Source: DATCIH01 sp036507955 (lineage in GTDB: Bacteria; Bacillota; Clostridia; Clostridiales; Clostridiaceae). Taken from it: a stretch of DNA of 19,225 nucleotides. The position numbers and the translations under genes are program-made. Under the pieces are notes generated by a model. It saw only the letters and a list, made by a program, of their open reading frames with translations. It searched no databases and was not told the DNA's origin. The stretch is from assembly GCA_036507955.1 (NCBI GenBank), contig DATCIH010000021.1:1-19225 (forward strand). Direction: 5' to 3'. Positions 6,144-15,127 of the stretch are shown in pieces; positions within the stretch are counted from its first letter, which is position 1; each line of letters starts with the position of its first letter.

Positions 6144-8634
6144 TGAAAAAGACTTTACTTAAAGATACCTTCAAGGAGATAAAAAATACTCTCAGTCGTT
6201 TTTTGGGAATTCTTTTAATAGTAGCCTTAGGAACTGCGTTTTTTGTTGGAATAAAGACTACTTGTCCAGATATGAAGCTAACAGGGGATAAATATTATAA
6301 GAATCAAAACTTCATGGATTTTCGCTTGGCTTCAACTACTGGCTTTACATCCGCTGATGTAGCTTCAATTAGAAATATTAAAGGAATTAAAGGTGTGATG
6401 CCCTCTTATTACCTTGATGCCTTTACTAGCTTTGGAACGAGGCAAAAGGCAATCAGGGTTATATCTTTGCCTGAAAACTCATCAAATAATAATAAAGATT
6501 ACATAAATAGGCCTGAGCTTATTAAAGGGAGATTACCACAAAAAAGTGGTGAATGCGTCATTGAAACTAGCTCTATCATTAATCTAACTCTAGGCTCGAA
6601 AATCAAGCTCACCCTTGGGGATGATAGCACTTTATCCGATAAATTAATTAAAGACGAATTTACCGTTGTAGGTATAGTTCGATCTCCTCTTTATATATCA
6701 AAGGATAGAGGTACTACCTCAATAGGAAGTGGTCAAGTGGCCGCTTTCATGGAAATTCCCGAATCAGATTTTAACCTTAAGTATTATAACAATATTTCTT
6801 TAACTGTAAATATTGATACATCAATAAAGGCTTATAGCAAAAGGTATGATAATATAACCTCTCCTATAATGTCTTCTCTTCAAGCTTTTGCAGACAAAAA
6901 AGCTATAGATCTGAACAAGCAGATTAATGTAAAAAATCAAATAGGCAATATTCCTTCTGTAAAATGGTATGTCTTCGATAGAACTACTAATTCAGGCTAT
7001 GTGGAATATGGAAATGCAGCAGATAGAATGGATGCCATAGCTCAGGTGTTCCCTGTATTATTTATATTAGTTGCAATACTAATTTGCTTTACCTCTATGA
7101 GCCGTATGGTTGAAGAGCAAAGACAATATATGGGTACCCTTAAGGCCCTTGGTTATAATAGTTTATCCATAGCTAGTAAGTTCATTACTTATGCAGCTTT
7201 TGCCAGTATTTTAGGTGGTATGCTAGGATTATCCATAGGTTTTACTGTATTCCCGAGTATATTGAATAAAGCATATTCAATATTATACACGCTACCTAAA
7301 TTAGAGCTAATTTTTGATGTTCCCTTTGCAATCATATCCTTAGTCGTAGGCCTTCTTGTAACAACTCTATCTGCTTTATTAGTATGTATAGAAGAGCTTA
7401 ATTCAAATGCAGCATACTTAATGCGTCCAAGGTCGCCCAAACCGGGGAAAGTAATCCTGCTTGAAAAAATTAAGTTCATCTGGAAAAGACTAAAATTTAC
7501 CCCAAAAGTTACCATGAGAAATTTGTTCAGATATAAAATCAGATTTTTCATGACAATGATTGGTATTGGTGGTTGCACTGCCTTATTACTTGTTGGTTTC
7601 GGTTTAAATGATGCTATCAGAACTATCGGTGATAAGCAATTTGGAGAAATTTATACATATCAGATGAGTGTAAACCTAAAAGATAATATCTCATTAGATG
7701 AAAAAAATGAAATTGAAAATGCTCTAAAAAGTCAGTCTGAATACTCCTCCATGGAAAACTTCCTGTCTAAGAGTCTTGATATTGGCTTTAAAAACACGGA
7801 GAAAAGCTGTAACCTTATGGTCCCAGAAAACATTATGGATTTAGTTAATTATATCAACTTGAGAGATCGTATAACAAATAAAAGTGTACCTCTTAAAGAT
7901 GATGGGGTAATCCTACTGAAAAGGTTGCTAAAACTCTTGGTGTAAAAATAGGTGATGAAATATATATAAAAAATGGTGAAACAGAAAAGTTTTTTGTTAA
8001 AGTTACTGGTATATGTGAAACTTATCTCCAGCATTATATATATATGTCCTCTACTTTATATGAAAAGCTATATACTGCAAAGCCCGACTTTAACCAGATA
8101 GATATAAATCTTAATCAAAAGGATTCTAGTTCGCAAGTAAAGGTGGGTGGGAAAATTGCCTCCTTAAAGGGTGCCTCCTCAGTAAACCTTATAAGTGATA
8201 ATATTCGTAACTTTAAGGATACTATAAAAAGCATATATAATATTGTTCTAGTCCTTATTGTATCTGCTGCATTGCTTTCCTTTATAGTTCTCTTTACTCT
8301 TACAAATATTAATATCAATGAAAGAATGAGGGAGATAGCCACAATAAAAGTTCTTGGCTTTTATGATAAGGAGGTGTCCCACTACGTATTTAGGGAGAAT
8401 ATTATCCTCACCTTCTTCGGTACTTGCTTCGGTCTCTTTATAGGTAAAATAATAGCAGGCTATGTAATTGGAACTGCGGAGGTGGATATGGTTATGTTTG
8501 GTCGCATCATTTATCCCTCAAGCTATTTTATTTCTGCGATTTTAACAATAATCTTTGCCTTAGTTGTTAATTCTGTTATGATGAAAAGACTTAAAGATAT
8601 TGATATGGTAGAAGCTTTAAAAACTGTAGAGTAG
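6143..8634 (+). pseudogene. FtsX/MacB-type ABC permease, split by one frameshift
   Basis: Integral membrane partner of the preceding ATPase. The first frame runs from the ATG at 6143 to a stop at 7943-7945, ending in the out-of-place LLKRLLKLLV. From about 7914 the next frame continues without a stop (TEKVAKTLGVKIGDEIYIKN, then on to 8634), so a single base is missing within 7911-7916. Repaired, it would be 830 residues: one N-terminal membrane helix (about 20-40), a large extracytoplasmic domain, an FtsX domain with three helices (about 300-420), a fifth helix near 475, a second extracytoplasmic domain, and a C-terminal FtsX domain with three helices. This two-FtsX layout is a known Firmicute form. 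If the lesion is real, the second FtsX domain is lost unless slippage or internal start at 8044 occurs. No SD was seen there. GTG at 6137 is an alternative start. Confidence 0.85.
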
Positions 8635-8669
8635 TCAGCAAAAAAAATTATTTATAAGAAGGCATTTAT

Positions 8670-9530
8670 ATGAGTATAAAATTTATTAACAAAGCCAATT
8701 CAACTGATATAATCTTCATTATGTTAGGAAGTTTCTTAGGTTCCATAGGTATAAATATGTTTTTAATACATGCAAAGCTTTTAAGCGGGGGAGTTACAGG
8801 TTTAGCCCTCATACTTCAATATGTTTTTAACTTTCAAGCTGGATATGTTATTCTAATACTTAATATTCCGCTATTTATATTGAGTTCAATGAAACTACAT
8901 AAAAGATTTACTATATACTCATTGGTTGGAATGTTAACTTTCTCAATCTCACTTATATTGACCCATCCTATTTCTAATATCTTAAATATAAATGATAAGT
9001 TATTATACTGTATTTATGGAGGGGCTATTAATGGTCTTGGCTTTGGACTAGTTTTCGCGCATAGCGGTTCAACTGGCGGTTTAGATATAATATCAATGCT
9101 AATTAGAAGAAAATACACGAACTTTAATATTGGTAAAATCTCATTTTCAATTAACTTGGTTATCGTAACAATCTGTGCCTTTATATTTGGATTGCCAAAC
9201 GCACTATACACTTTAATTGCAATGTTTGTTACTTCCTTTGTGCTTGATAATGTTGTAAAGGGCTTGAACCAATCGAAATCCGTGATTATTATAACTGAAA
9301 AAGAAGAAGAAGTTGCTAATATTATTATGAAAAGATTACACAGAGGGGTTACTTGTTTATACGGTGAGGGAGGGTTTACCAAAGAGAAAAAGACGATAAT
9401 TTACTGTATATTACCTTTAGCACAATTACCCGAATTGAAAGAAATAATTATGCATGTAGATGATAAAGCATTTTTGAGTATTTCTGATGCATCTGAAGTT
9501 CAAGGAAAAGGGTTTAGACCCTCTATGTAG
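8670..9530 (+). CDS. YitT-family membrane protein (DUF161/DUF2179)
   Basis: Polytopic membrane protein of unknown transport role, widespread in Firmicutes. The N-terminal part holds about five to six hydrophobic helices, including the conserved GSIGINMFLIHAKLLSGGVTG and 'FAHSGSTGGLDIISMLIRRKY' segments that mark the YitT family. The last about 85 residues (from SKSVIIITEKEEEVANIIM) form the soluble DUF2179 domain with the typical RGVTCLYGEGGFTKE turn and a C-terminal ISDASEVQGKGF ending. Length 286 is exactly that of the family. The start has AAGAAGG (8656-8662) seven bases upstream. It begins 35 bases after the permease frame ends, on the same strand and with no terminator seen, so it may be read from the same transcript, although functional linkage to the ABC exporter is not suggested by the family. 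Confidence 0.92.
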   Translation: MSIKFINKANSTDIIFIMLGSFLGSIGINMFLIHAKLLSGGVTGLALILQYVFNFQAGYVILILNIPLFILSSMKLHKRFTIYSLVGMLTFSISLILTHPISNILNINDKLLYCIYGGAINGLGFGLVFAHSGSTGGLDIISMLIRRKYTNFNIGKISFSINLVIVTICAFIFGLPNALYTLIAMFVTSFVLDNVVKGLNQSKSVIIITEKEEEVANIIMKRLHRGVTCLYGEGGFTKEKKTIIYCILPLAQLPELKEIIMHVDDKAFLSISDASEVQGKGFRPSM

Positions 9531-9582
9531 TTTACATTATTCCATATAGTGGGATTATCACATTAATTAAGGAGTGTTAATT

Positions 9583-11766
9583 ATGCCTATTATTTATAAT
9601 GAAAAAAAACGAATATTTCACATTAAATCACTAAATACTAGTTATATAATCCAAGTGTACAAAACTGGACATGTTGTAAATTTGTTTTGGGGTAAAAAGA
9701 TAAAAAGTTTAAGCTTTGATTCAAAACCAATTACTAGCCAAAGCAATTTTGATGCGGAAGATGCATCACTACCTATAGATAATATCTTTCAAGAGTATCC
9801 TGGTTATGGTAATGGTGATTTTAGAAGTCCCTCCTATCAGGTATTACAAGCAAATGGTAGTATTCTGACAGATTTACGGTATGTTAGTTATAGACTAATA
9901 AAAGGGAAACCAGGGCTTATAGATCTTCCTGCCACATATGTGGAAAACGATGAAGAAGCAGAAACCTTAGAATTAACTTTATTTGATGAGGTTACAGCCT
10001 TAGAGGTTATTTTAAGTTATACAGTTTTTGAAGCATTAGATGTTATAACAAGGTCTACTAAAATTATTAACAAGGGAAATCATGAGTTAACACTTTTAAG
10101 AGCGCTAAGTATGAGCGTAGATTTTGACAATGATAATTATGACATGCTTCAACTTTCTGGAGCTTGGGGCAGAGAAAAGCATGTATACAAAAGAGCTTTA
10201 GTTCCAGGTTTCCAATCAGTGGAAAGTAAAAGAGGCATAAGCAGCCATCAGCATAATCCTTTCATAGCTTTAATGAGTAAGGATGCAACGGAAGTTCATG
10301 GAGAGGTCTATGGCTTCAATTTAGTTTACAGTGGAAATTTTTTAGCCCAAGTAGAAGTGGATCAACTTAACACTACAAGGGTATCTTTAGGTATAAATCC
10401 TTTTAATTTCACTTGGCTACTCAAAGCTGGTGAGTCTTTCCAAACACCTGAAGTGGTTATGGTTTACTCCGCAGAAGGTTTAGGAGAGATGTCTAGAACC
10501 TACCATAGACTTTATAGAACAAGACTTTGTAGAGGAATTTACAGAGACAAGGTAAGGCCAATACTTGTTAACAATTGGGAAGCTACATATTTTAATTTTA
10601 ATGCAGAAAAAATCGAAAGCATAGCTCGGGAAGCAAAGGAACTTGGCATAGAATTATTCGTATTGGATGATGGTTGGTTTGGTAAAAGGGATTCAGACAA
10701 CAGTTCTTTAGGAGATTGGGTAGTAGATAAGAATAAACTCCCTAATGGTTTAGAGGATTTAGTTAAACGTACTAATGACATAGGCTTAAAATTTGGACTT
10801 TGGTTTGAGCCAGAAATGGTATCACCAAACAGCGATTTATATAGAGCTCATCCAGATTGGTGTATACATGTTCCGGACAGAACACCAGCGCAAGGTAGAT
10901 ACCAGCGAACCCAGTTAGTACTAGACTTGTCCAGAAAAGAAGTTTGTGATGAAATAATTAAAATGGTATCAAATATATTAAAGAGTGCGCCTATCTCTTA
11001 TGTGAAATGGGATATGAATAGAGCTATTTCTGACATGGGTTCACCTTCATTACCTGCGGAGAGACAAAGAGAATTAGCTCATAGATATGTGCTAGGCTTG
11101 TATAGAGTTATGGAAACTATAACCTCTTCTTTTCCAGAAGTTCTGTTTGAAAGTTGTAGTTCTGGTGGAGGTAGATTTGATCCGGGTATACTTTACTATA
11201 TGCCTCAGACCTGGACCAGCGATGACACCGATGCCATAGAAAGACTTAAAATACAGTATGGCACCAGTATAGTTTATCCAACTTGCTCTATGGGAGCTCA
11301 TGTATCAAGTGCTCCAAATCATCAGTTGGGTAGAGATACAGGTTTAGAAATAAGAGGAAACGTGGCTATGTCAGGTAACTTTGGTTATGAAATGGACTTG
11401 ACTAAATTCACGGTGGAGGAAAAACAATTAGCTAAAAAGCAGATTGAACAGTATAAGGAAATCCGCCATATAGTTCAGTTTGGGGACTTTTATAGACTCT
11501 TAAGCCCTTTTGAAGGCAATGAAACAGCTTGGCTTTTAGTTACTACCGATAAAAAGGAAGCCTTTGCAGCTTACTTTAAAGTTTTGGCAGAGCCTAACAC
11601 TATATCTAGGAGAATCAAATTTCAAGGACTTAACCCGGATTTTACTTATAAAGTGCAAGGACTAGATATGATAGTAGGTGGAGATGAGCTTATGAACATA
11701 GGTATAGATATAGGTAAATTAAGTGGAGATTTTCAAAGTATAACTTGGAGATTAAATGCTCTATAG
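9583..11766 (+). CDS. GH36 alpha-galactosidase
   Basis: Cytosolic retaining glycosidase cleaving alpha-1,6-galactosides such as melibiose, raffinose and stachyose taken up from plant material. The 727-residue length is the standard for tetrameric GH36 enzymes. The N-terminal beta-supersandwich (to about residue 330) is followed by a TIM barrel. VRPILVNNWEATYF starts the barrel, LDDGWFGKRD and LWFEPEMVSPNSDLYRAHPDW line the active site. The nucleophile is Asp477 in YVKWDMNR, and the acid/base is Asp547 in TSDDTDAIERL; their 70-residue separation is that of characterised homologues. CSSGGGRFDPG supplies substrate contacts. The frame extends to a GTG at 9574, but AAGGAG (9569-9574) overlaps that codon and sits eight bases before the ATG at 9583. 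No sugar transporter or regulator is adjacent, so it is a stand-alone gene ending at a strong terminator. Confidence 0.96.
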   Translation: MPIIYNEKKRIFHIKSLNTSYIIQVYKTGHVVNLFWGKKIKSLSFDSKPITSQSNFDAEDASLPIDNIFQEYPGYGNGDFRSPSYQVLQANGSILTDLRYVSYRLIKGKPGLIDLPATYVENDEEAETLELTLFDEVTALEVILSYTVFEALDVITRSTKIINKGNHELTLLRALSMSVDFDNDNYDMLQLSGAWGREKHVYKRALVPGFQSVESKRGISSHQHNPFIALMSKDATEVHGEVYGFNLVYSGNFLAQVEVDQLNTTRVSLGINPFNFTWLLKAGESFQTPEVVMVYSAEGLGEMSRTYHRLYRTRLCRGIYRDKVRPILVNNWEATYFNFNAEKIESIAREAKELGIELFVLDDGWFGKRDSDNSSLGDWVVDKNKLPNGLEDLVKRTNDIGLKFGLWFEPEMVSPNSDLYRAHPDWCIHVPDRTPAQGRYQRTQLVLDLSRKEVCDEIIKMVSNILKSAPISYVKWDMNRAISDMGSPSLPAERQRELAHRYVLGLYRVMETITSSFPEVLFESCSSGGGRFDPGILYYMPQTWTSDDTDAIERLKIQYGTSIVYPTCSMGAHVSSAPNHQLGRDTGLEIRGNVAMSGNFGYEMDLTKFTVEEKQLAKKQIEQYKEIRHIVQFGDFYRLLSPFEGNETAWLLVTTDKKEAFAAYFKVLAEPNTISRRIKFQGLNPDFTYKVQGLDMIVGGDELMNIGIDIGKLSGDFQSITWRLNAL

Positions 11767-11786
11767 ATAGAAACAGCTTATTATTA

Positions 11787-11822
11787 AGGTGCTAATTTAA
11801 TTATAAATTAGCACCTTTTTTA
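11787..11822 (+). terminator. Strong terminator after the alpha-galactosidase
   Basis: A 13-bp perfect stem (AGGTGCTAATTTA at 11787-11799 with 11804-11816) with an ATTA loop is followed by a T-run. The T-run overlaps the stop codon of the converging minus-strand gene, so the hairpin may also serve that gene, though its T-tract on the minus strand is poor. Confidence 0.92.
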
Positions 11823-12326
11823 TCTTATATCACTATATGGTATCTTCATAATAAAAAATAAAATATGAGGACTTGTAAGAGCAAAAATCCAAGCATATAT
11901 TGGCTTTTTGTAATGAAGATACAATATTGAAAACAATATATAATTAAATATAAGTGAACACCCTATATTCCAACCATTACTGTATGTAAAATACCCTAGC
12001 TTTGTAGCTACAAGCTCTACAATAGTGTATATAGCAACATAATAAGAAATATGAGTAATAATTTTCGTTTTCTTCTTTGGAAAGTTAGGAATAAACAACA
12101 TTACTGTACTTGGATATACTGTTATACAAACAAACAAATCCGTGAAGGTATGATTTATTATTCCTGGTTGATATTGCCACAGAGGATGATTATATACTAA
12201 GAGAATACAAACTACATTACTCAAAATAAAAAATAATATAGTTGGATAATACTTCTTCCAATTCTTCCAGTCTCCATATTTATAACATATTAAAATAGAT
12301 GCAATGCCAAGAAGTACATGATACAT
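11820..12326 (-). CDS. CBO0543-like multi-pass membrane protein
   Basis: Small integral membrane protein of unknown function, resembling the family named CBO0543 that is common in Clostridium and Bacillus. The 168 residues contain about five hydrophobic helices. Family-typical elements are the DWKNWKKYYPTILFFILSN stretch near residues 19-37, the YNHPLWQYQP turn near 45-54, and an NHTFTDLFVCITVYPSTVM helix. No catalytic motif is visible. The ATG is preceded by AGGTGA five bases upstream. The gene converges on the alpha-galactosidase and diverges from the DUF3231-like gene. It appears intact and is a single-gene unit. Confidence 0.8.
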   Translation of the reverse strand: MYHVLLGIASILICYKYGDWKNWKKYYPTILFFILSNVVCILLVYNHPLWQYQPGIINHTFTDLFVCITVYPSTVMLFIPNFPKKKTKIITHISYYVAIYTIVELVATKLGYFTYSNGWNIGCSLIFNYILFSILYLHYKKPIYAWIFALTSPHILFFIMKIPYSDIR

Positions 12327-12523
12327 AAAATCACCTACCCAAATTGAAGATTAATGATATTTTCAGTAACAAAGTCACAATAATAGTAATACCCAATTTA
12401 TTAAATCATACTAATAATTTTAAAGGAAATTTAAATACTATTTCTAAATATAAGTATAAAATCGAGCAAATTAAAGCATAATATTAATGCATATTATAGG
12501 CTAAAAAAGAAAGAAGGGTTCAA

Positions 12524-13540
12524 ATGACAACAGAAGCAAAAATACAATTGACTTAATCAGAATTGGGTACCTTATGGATGACCTATATATCAACCTCAGC
12601 AAGACTCATAATGTATGATTTCTTTAGAGATAAAACTTTAGACAAAGAGGCTCAAGATATATTAAGTTCTTCTGCTATTGAATCACAAATTATTATAGAT
12701 AAAATTGTTACTATATTTAATAATGAAATTGCAGTTATCCCAATAGGCTTTGATGAGCACGTCATGATGAAAGATTCAGCTACACTTTTTGATGATTTTT
12801 TTCATGTAATGTTTCTACGCCAAACTATGAAATTAAATTTTGGTCATTCTGCTATATTTTCCGCAATGTCTTATAAGAAAGAAGCTCATGATATATTTAA
12901 ACACAACTATGATATTGCTGATAAATATTATGTTCTGACAACAAACTATCTATTAGATAAAGGAGTGCTTGCAAAACCACCTTCTGTATCTATGCCAAAT
13001 AAAATAGAATTTGTTCAAGACAAAAATTACATGAGTGGGCATAATTCTTTTTCTGAGACGCGCTCATTAAATACAATTGAGGTTGGTTTTCTTAATGAAG
13101 CTATCGAAGATAACATTTTTGGTATGCAGTTGATGACAGGCTTTGCACAAGTTGCAAATGAGAGTAATGTTAAAGAATATTTCATAGAGGGTAAAGAATT
13201 ATCAAAAAAAATTATTACTAAATTAAGTGATGTTCTATTACAAAGTGATATCCAGCCACCAAGCACCTGGGCAGGAAAAGCTACAGATTCCACAAAGTCG
13301 CCCTTTTCAGATAAACTTATGATGTATATGACAAGCTTAATATCCAGCTCGGCAATTGGTTACAATGCTCTAGGTACATCCTTTAGTATGCGAAGTGATC
13401 TCCATACCAAACTCACACTTATTGGTAAAGATACCTTTGATTATGCAAAAAAAGGTGGTAAATTAATGATTACACATAAATGGATGGAAGAGCCTCCTCA
13501 AATGGAAGATAGAAATCAGCTTACAAAAACAAAAAAATAA
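12524..13540 (+). pseudogene. DUF3231-like protein with a stop at codon 11
   Basis: An ATG at 12524 with AAGAAGGG (12511-12518) five bases upstream begins MTTEAKIQLT, then hits TAA at 12554-12556. The frame resumes at once as SELGTLWMTYISTSARLIMYDF and stays open to 13540. The residue at the stop is normally a Gln in such N-termini, so a CAA-to-TAA change is likely. Repaired length is 338 residues, normal for this clostridial/bacillary family of unknown function. Two halves look like repeated helical bundles: about 14-165 and about 185-325, each carrying a helix that begins E-x-x-x-F/G and ends near a Pro-Pro (KPPSVSMP and EEPPQM). The only downstream start is a TTG at 12563 without a ribosome binding site. 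Readthrough or sequence error is the alternative to loss of function. Confidence 0.75.
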
Positions 13541-13558
13541 ACAAAAGGAAATTATTTT

Positions 13559-13598
13559 AAAGGGAACACATGCAATTTGTGACCCTTTTATTTTTTTT
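13559..13598 (+). terminator. Terminator after the DUF3231-like gene
   Basis: AAAGGG (13559-13564) pairs with CCCTTT, and CACA with TGTG inside a small asymmetric internal loop, closing a seven-base loop. It is followed by TTATTTTTTTTG. Confidence 0.8.
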
Positions 13599-13666
13599 GA
13601 ATTTATCAATTACTTTATCCTAGGAATATCATTTTTATGTAATGCATATATAAATATAAAAATATA

Positions 13667-14820
13667 ATGGACGTGAGATATATGCATTACTATAAAAGTT
13701 TAAGGATTCCATTTAGAGTCGATAATCCAACGGATGAGGCAAGGCATGAAATGCTTAAATATATGCTTAAGAAAGAGAAAAGAGTTGAGGATATCAATAA
13801 CATTATTAATATCCTCAGCCCTCCTAAGGATATTACGACAATTTGTCCCTTTAGGACACGGCAAGAATGTTAAAGTAGCTGTAATAGGTGCTGGTGAAGC
13901 AGGGCTAGCTGCAGCTTATGAGCTAAGAAAACAGGTTGTAATATCACATTATTTGAGGCAAGTAATAGAATCGGAGGAAGAATTTACACCCATTATTTTG
14001 ACAGTAGCAAGAAATATTATGGAGACCTTGGAGCTATGAGAGTGCCTATATCTCATGAAACTACTTGGCATTATATTAATCTTTTTAAACTTAATACAAG
14101 TATTTTTGTGAATAATGATGAAAATAATATATTTTACATAAAAGAAAATAGAGTTTATAGTGATATGAATCGGAACGGTGTATTTAAAAGCATATACCCA
14201 GCGTTTAATCTTAAATACAGCGAGAGATACAAACAATGGCCCAATCTTCAACGAAGAGTTTATAATAAATATTTACACTCGCTTTCACCAGACCTAAGAA
14301 AAGAAATTATTGAAACAAAGCCCTATTACTCTAAAGCTATAGAAGTATTAGATAAATTAAGCTATTTAGATGCATATGAAAGTGTAGGTCTTAGCAAAGA
14401 TGCTATATCAATGCTAAGCTATTTGGACGGTTGCACCCAATATCTAAGTTTAAGTCTCCCAGAAATATTACATGAATACTATACTGCAGATTTTGATTTT
14501 ACATATCGTATTGCTGAGGACATGATCAATCTTCCTAATTCCCTTTATGCGGCTCTTTGTGATAAAAATAAATATGGTTACACTAACCTTGATAAAGATA
14601 AACTAGGGCAAATAAAGATTAAGATGAATACTCCAATAGAAGGGATTTATGAACTACCCTCTGAAAAAGGAATATCTCTTAATTATGTTGAAAGTAGTAC
14701 CACAAAAAAAGTCCAAGAAAAATTTGATTATATTATCTGTGCTATACCCTTTACTAGCCTGAGAAAGCTTGAAGTGAAGCCAGCTTTTACTGAGATAAAG
14801 ACAAAAGCAATAAATGAATT
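13667..14820 (+). pseudogene. Flavin monoamine oxidase, two frameshifts and 3'-truncated
   Basis: FAD-dependent amine/L-amino-acid oxidase remnant. The first frame gives MDVRYMHYYKSLRIPFRVDN and continues to DITTICPF. An extra base near 13852 shifts it to GHGKNVKVAVIGAGEAGLAAAYELRK (the dinucleotide-binding G-x-G-x-x-G). A missing base near 13931 shifts it again to GCNITLFEASNRIGGRIYTH (the second FAD motif E-x-x-x-R-x-G-G-R), YYGDLGAMRVP and the substrate domain. The third frame is open to 14866, but family-like sequence stops at about AINEL(N). The final 14 or so residues are antisense to another gene. About 390 residues remain of a family usually near 500 or more, so the C-terminal FAD-binding part is gone. 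The start is uncertain, as no SD precedes 13667. The gene cannot make an active oxidase as it stands. Confidence 0.85.
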
Positions 14821-15039
14821 GAATTCCACACCGTTTAAGTTTATGCCAAATTCTGCGCCGCTGTAATGCTTACCATCATTATTTACAGTTATATCCAGCT
14901 CAAACTCCTTTTGATCGGCGCCAAGCACAATATTTGTGGTAGAAAGCAAGGTAGTAGAAGCATTTGCTACCATTCCAAAATCCGTAAATAATATTATAAA
15001 TGCTAAAATTACTGAAAGAAAAATCCTATTTAATTTCAT
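14821..15039 (-). pseudogene. Secreted cohesin-like protein, 3'-truncated
   Basis: The ATG at 15039-15037 has AGGAG seven bases upstream and encodes a clear signal peptide (MKLNRIFLSVILAFIILF..., cleavage near VANA/S at about residue 27). About 45 mature residues follow, STTLLSTTNIVLGADQKEFE and then LDITVNNDGKHYSGAEFGINL, which have the alternating pattern of the first strands of a cohesin-type beta-sandwich. Sequence sense is lost after NGVEF. The open frame runs on to 14728 but is there only the antisense of the amine oxidase. It lies 89 bases downstream of the phosphoesterase-dockerin gene on the same strand and could have been in its transcript. The cohesin assignment is tentative; secretion and truncation are well supported. 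Confidence 0.65.
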
Positions 15040-15072
15040 TTCAATTCTCCTATTGTATTATTATAGTCAATA

Positions 15073-15099
15073 GGCGCCAAGGAAACTATCATTGGCGTC
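15073..15099 (-). repeat. Intergenic hairpin between phosphoesterase and cohesin-like genes
   Basis: CGCCAA/TTGGCG (six GC-rich pairs, 11-base loop) lies 29-55 bases after the phosphoesterase stop. No T-run follows on the minus strand, so it may be a processing or weak termination structure rather than a full terminator. Confidence 0.4.
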
Positions 15100-15127
15100 A
15101 TCATATGTAAATCAAAGTTTATTTAAT

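Noticed and set aside
8640..9582. YitT gene as part of a functional module with the ABC exporter
   Set aside because: Adjacent and co-directional only; YitT proteins occur in many contexts and no family link to MacB-type exporters is known to me.
12478..12497. ATAATAT-N6-ATATTAT inverted repeat before the DUF3231-like gene
   Set aside because: Made only of A/T apart from the centre in an AT-rich genome; weak as an operator or sporulation promoter.
14728..14820. C-terminal part of the minus-strand open frame beyond NGVEF
   Set aside because: It is the antisense of the amine oxidase coding sequence, not part of the cohesin-like protein.
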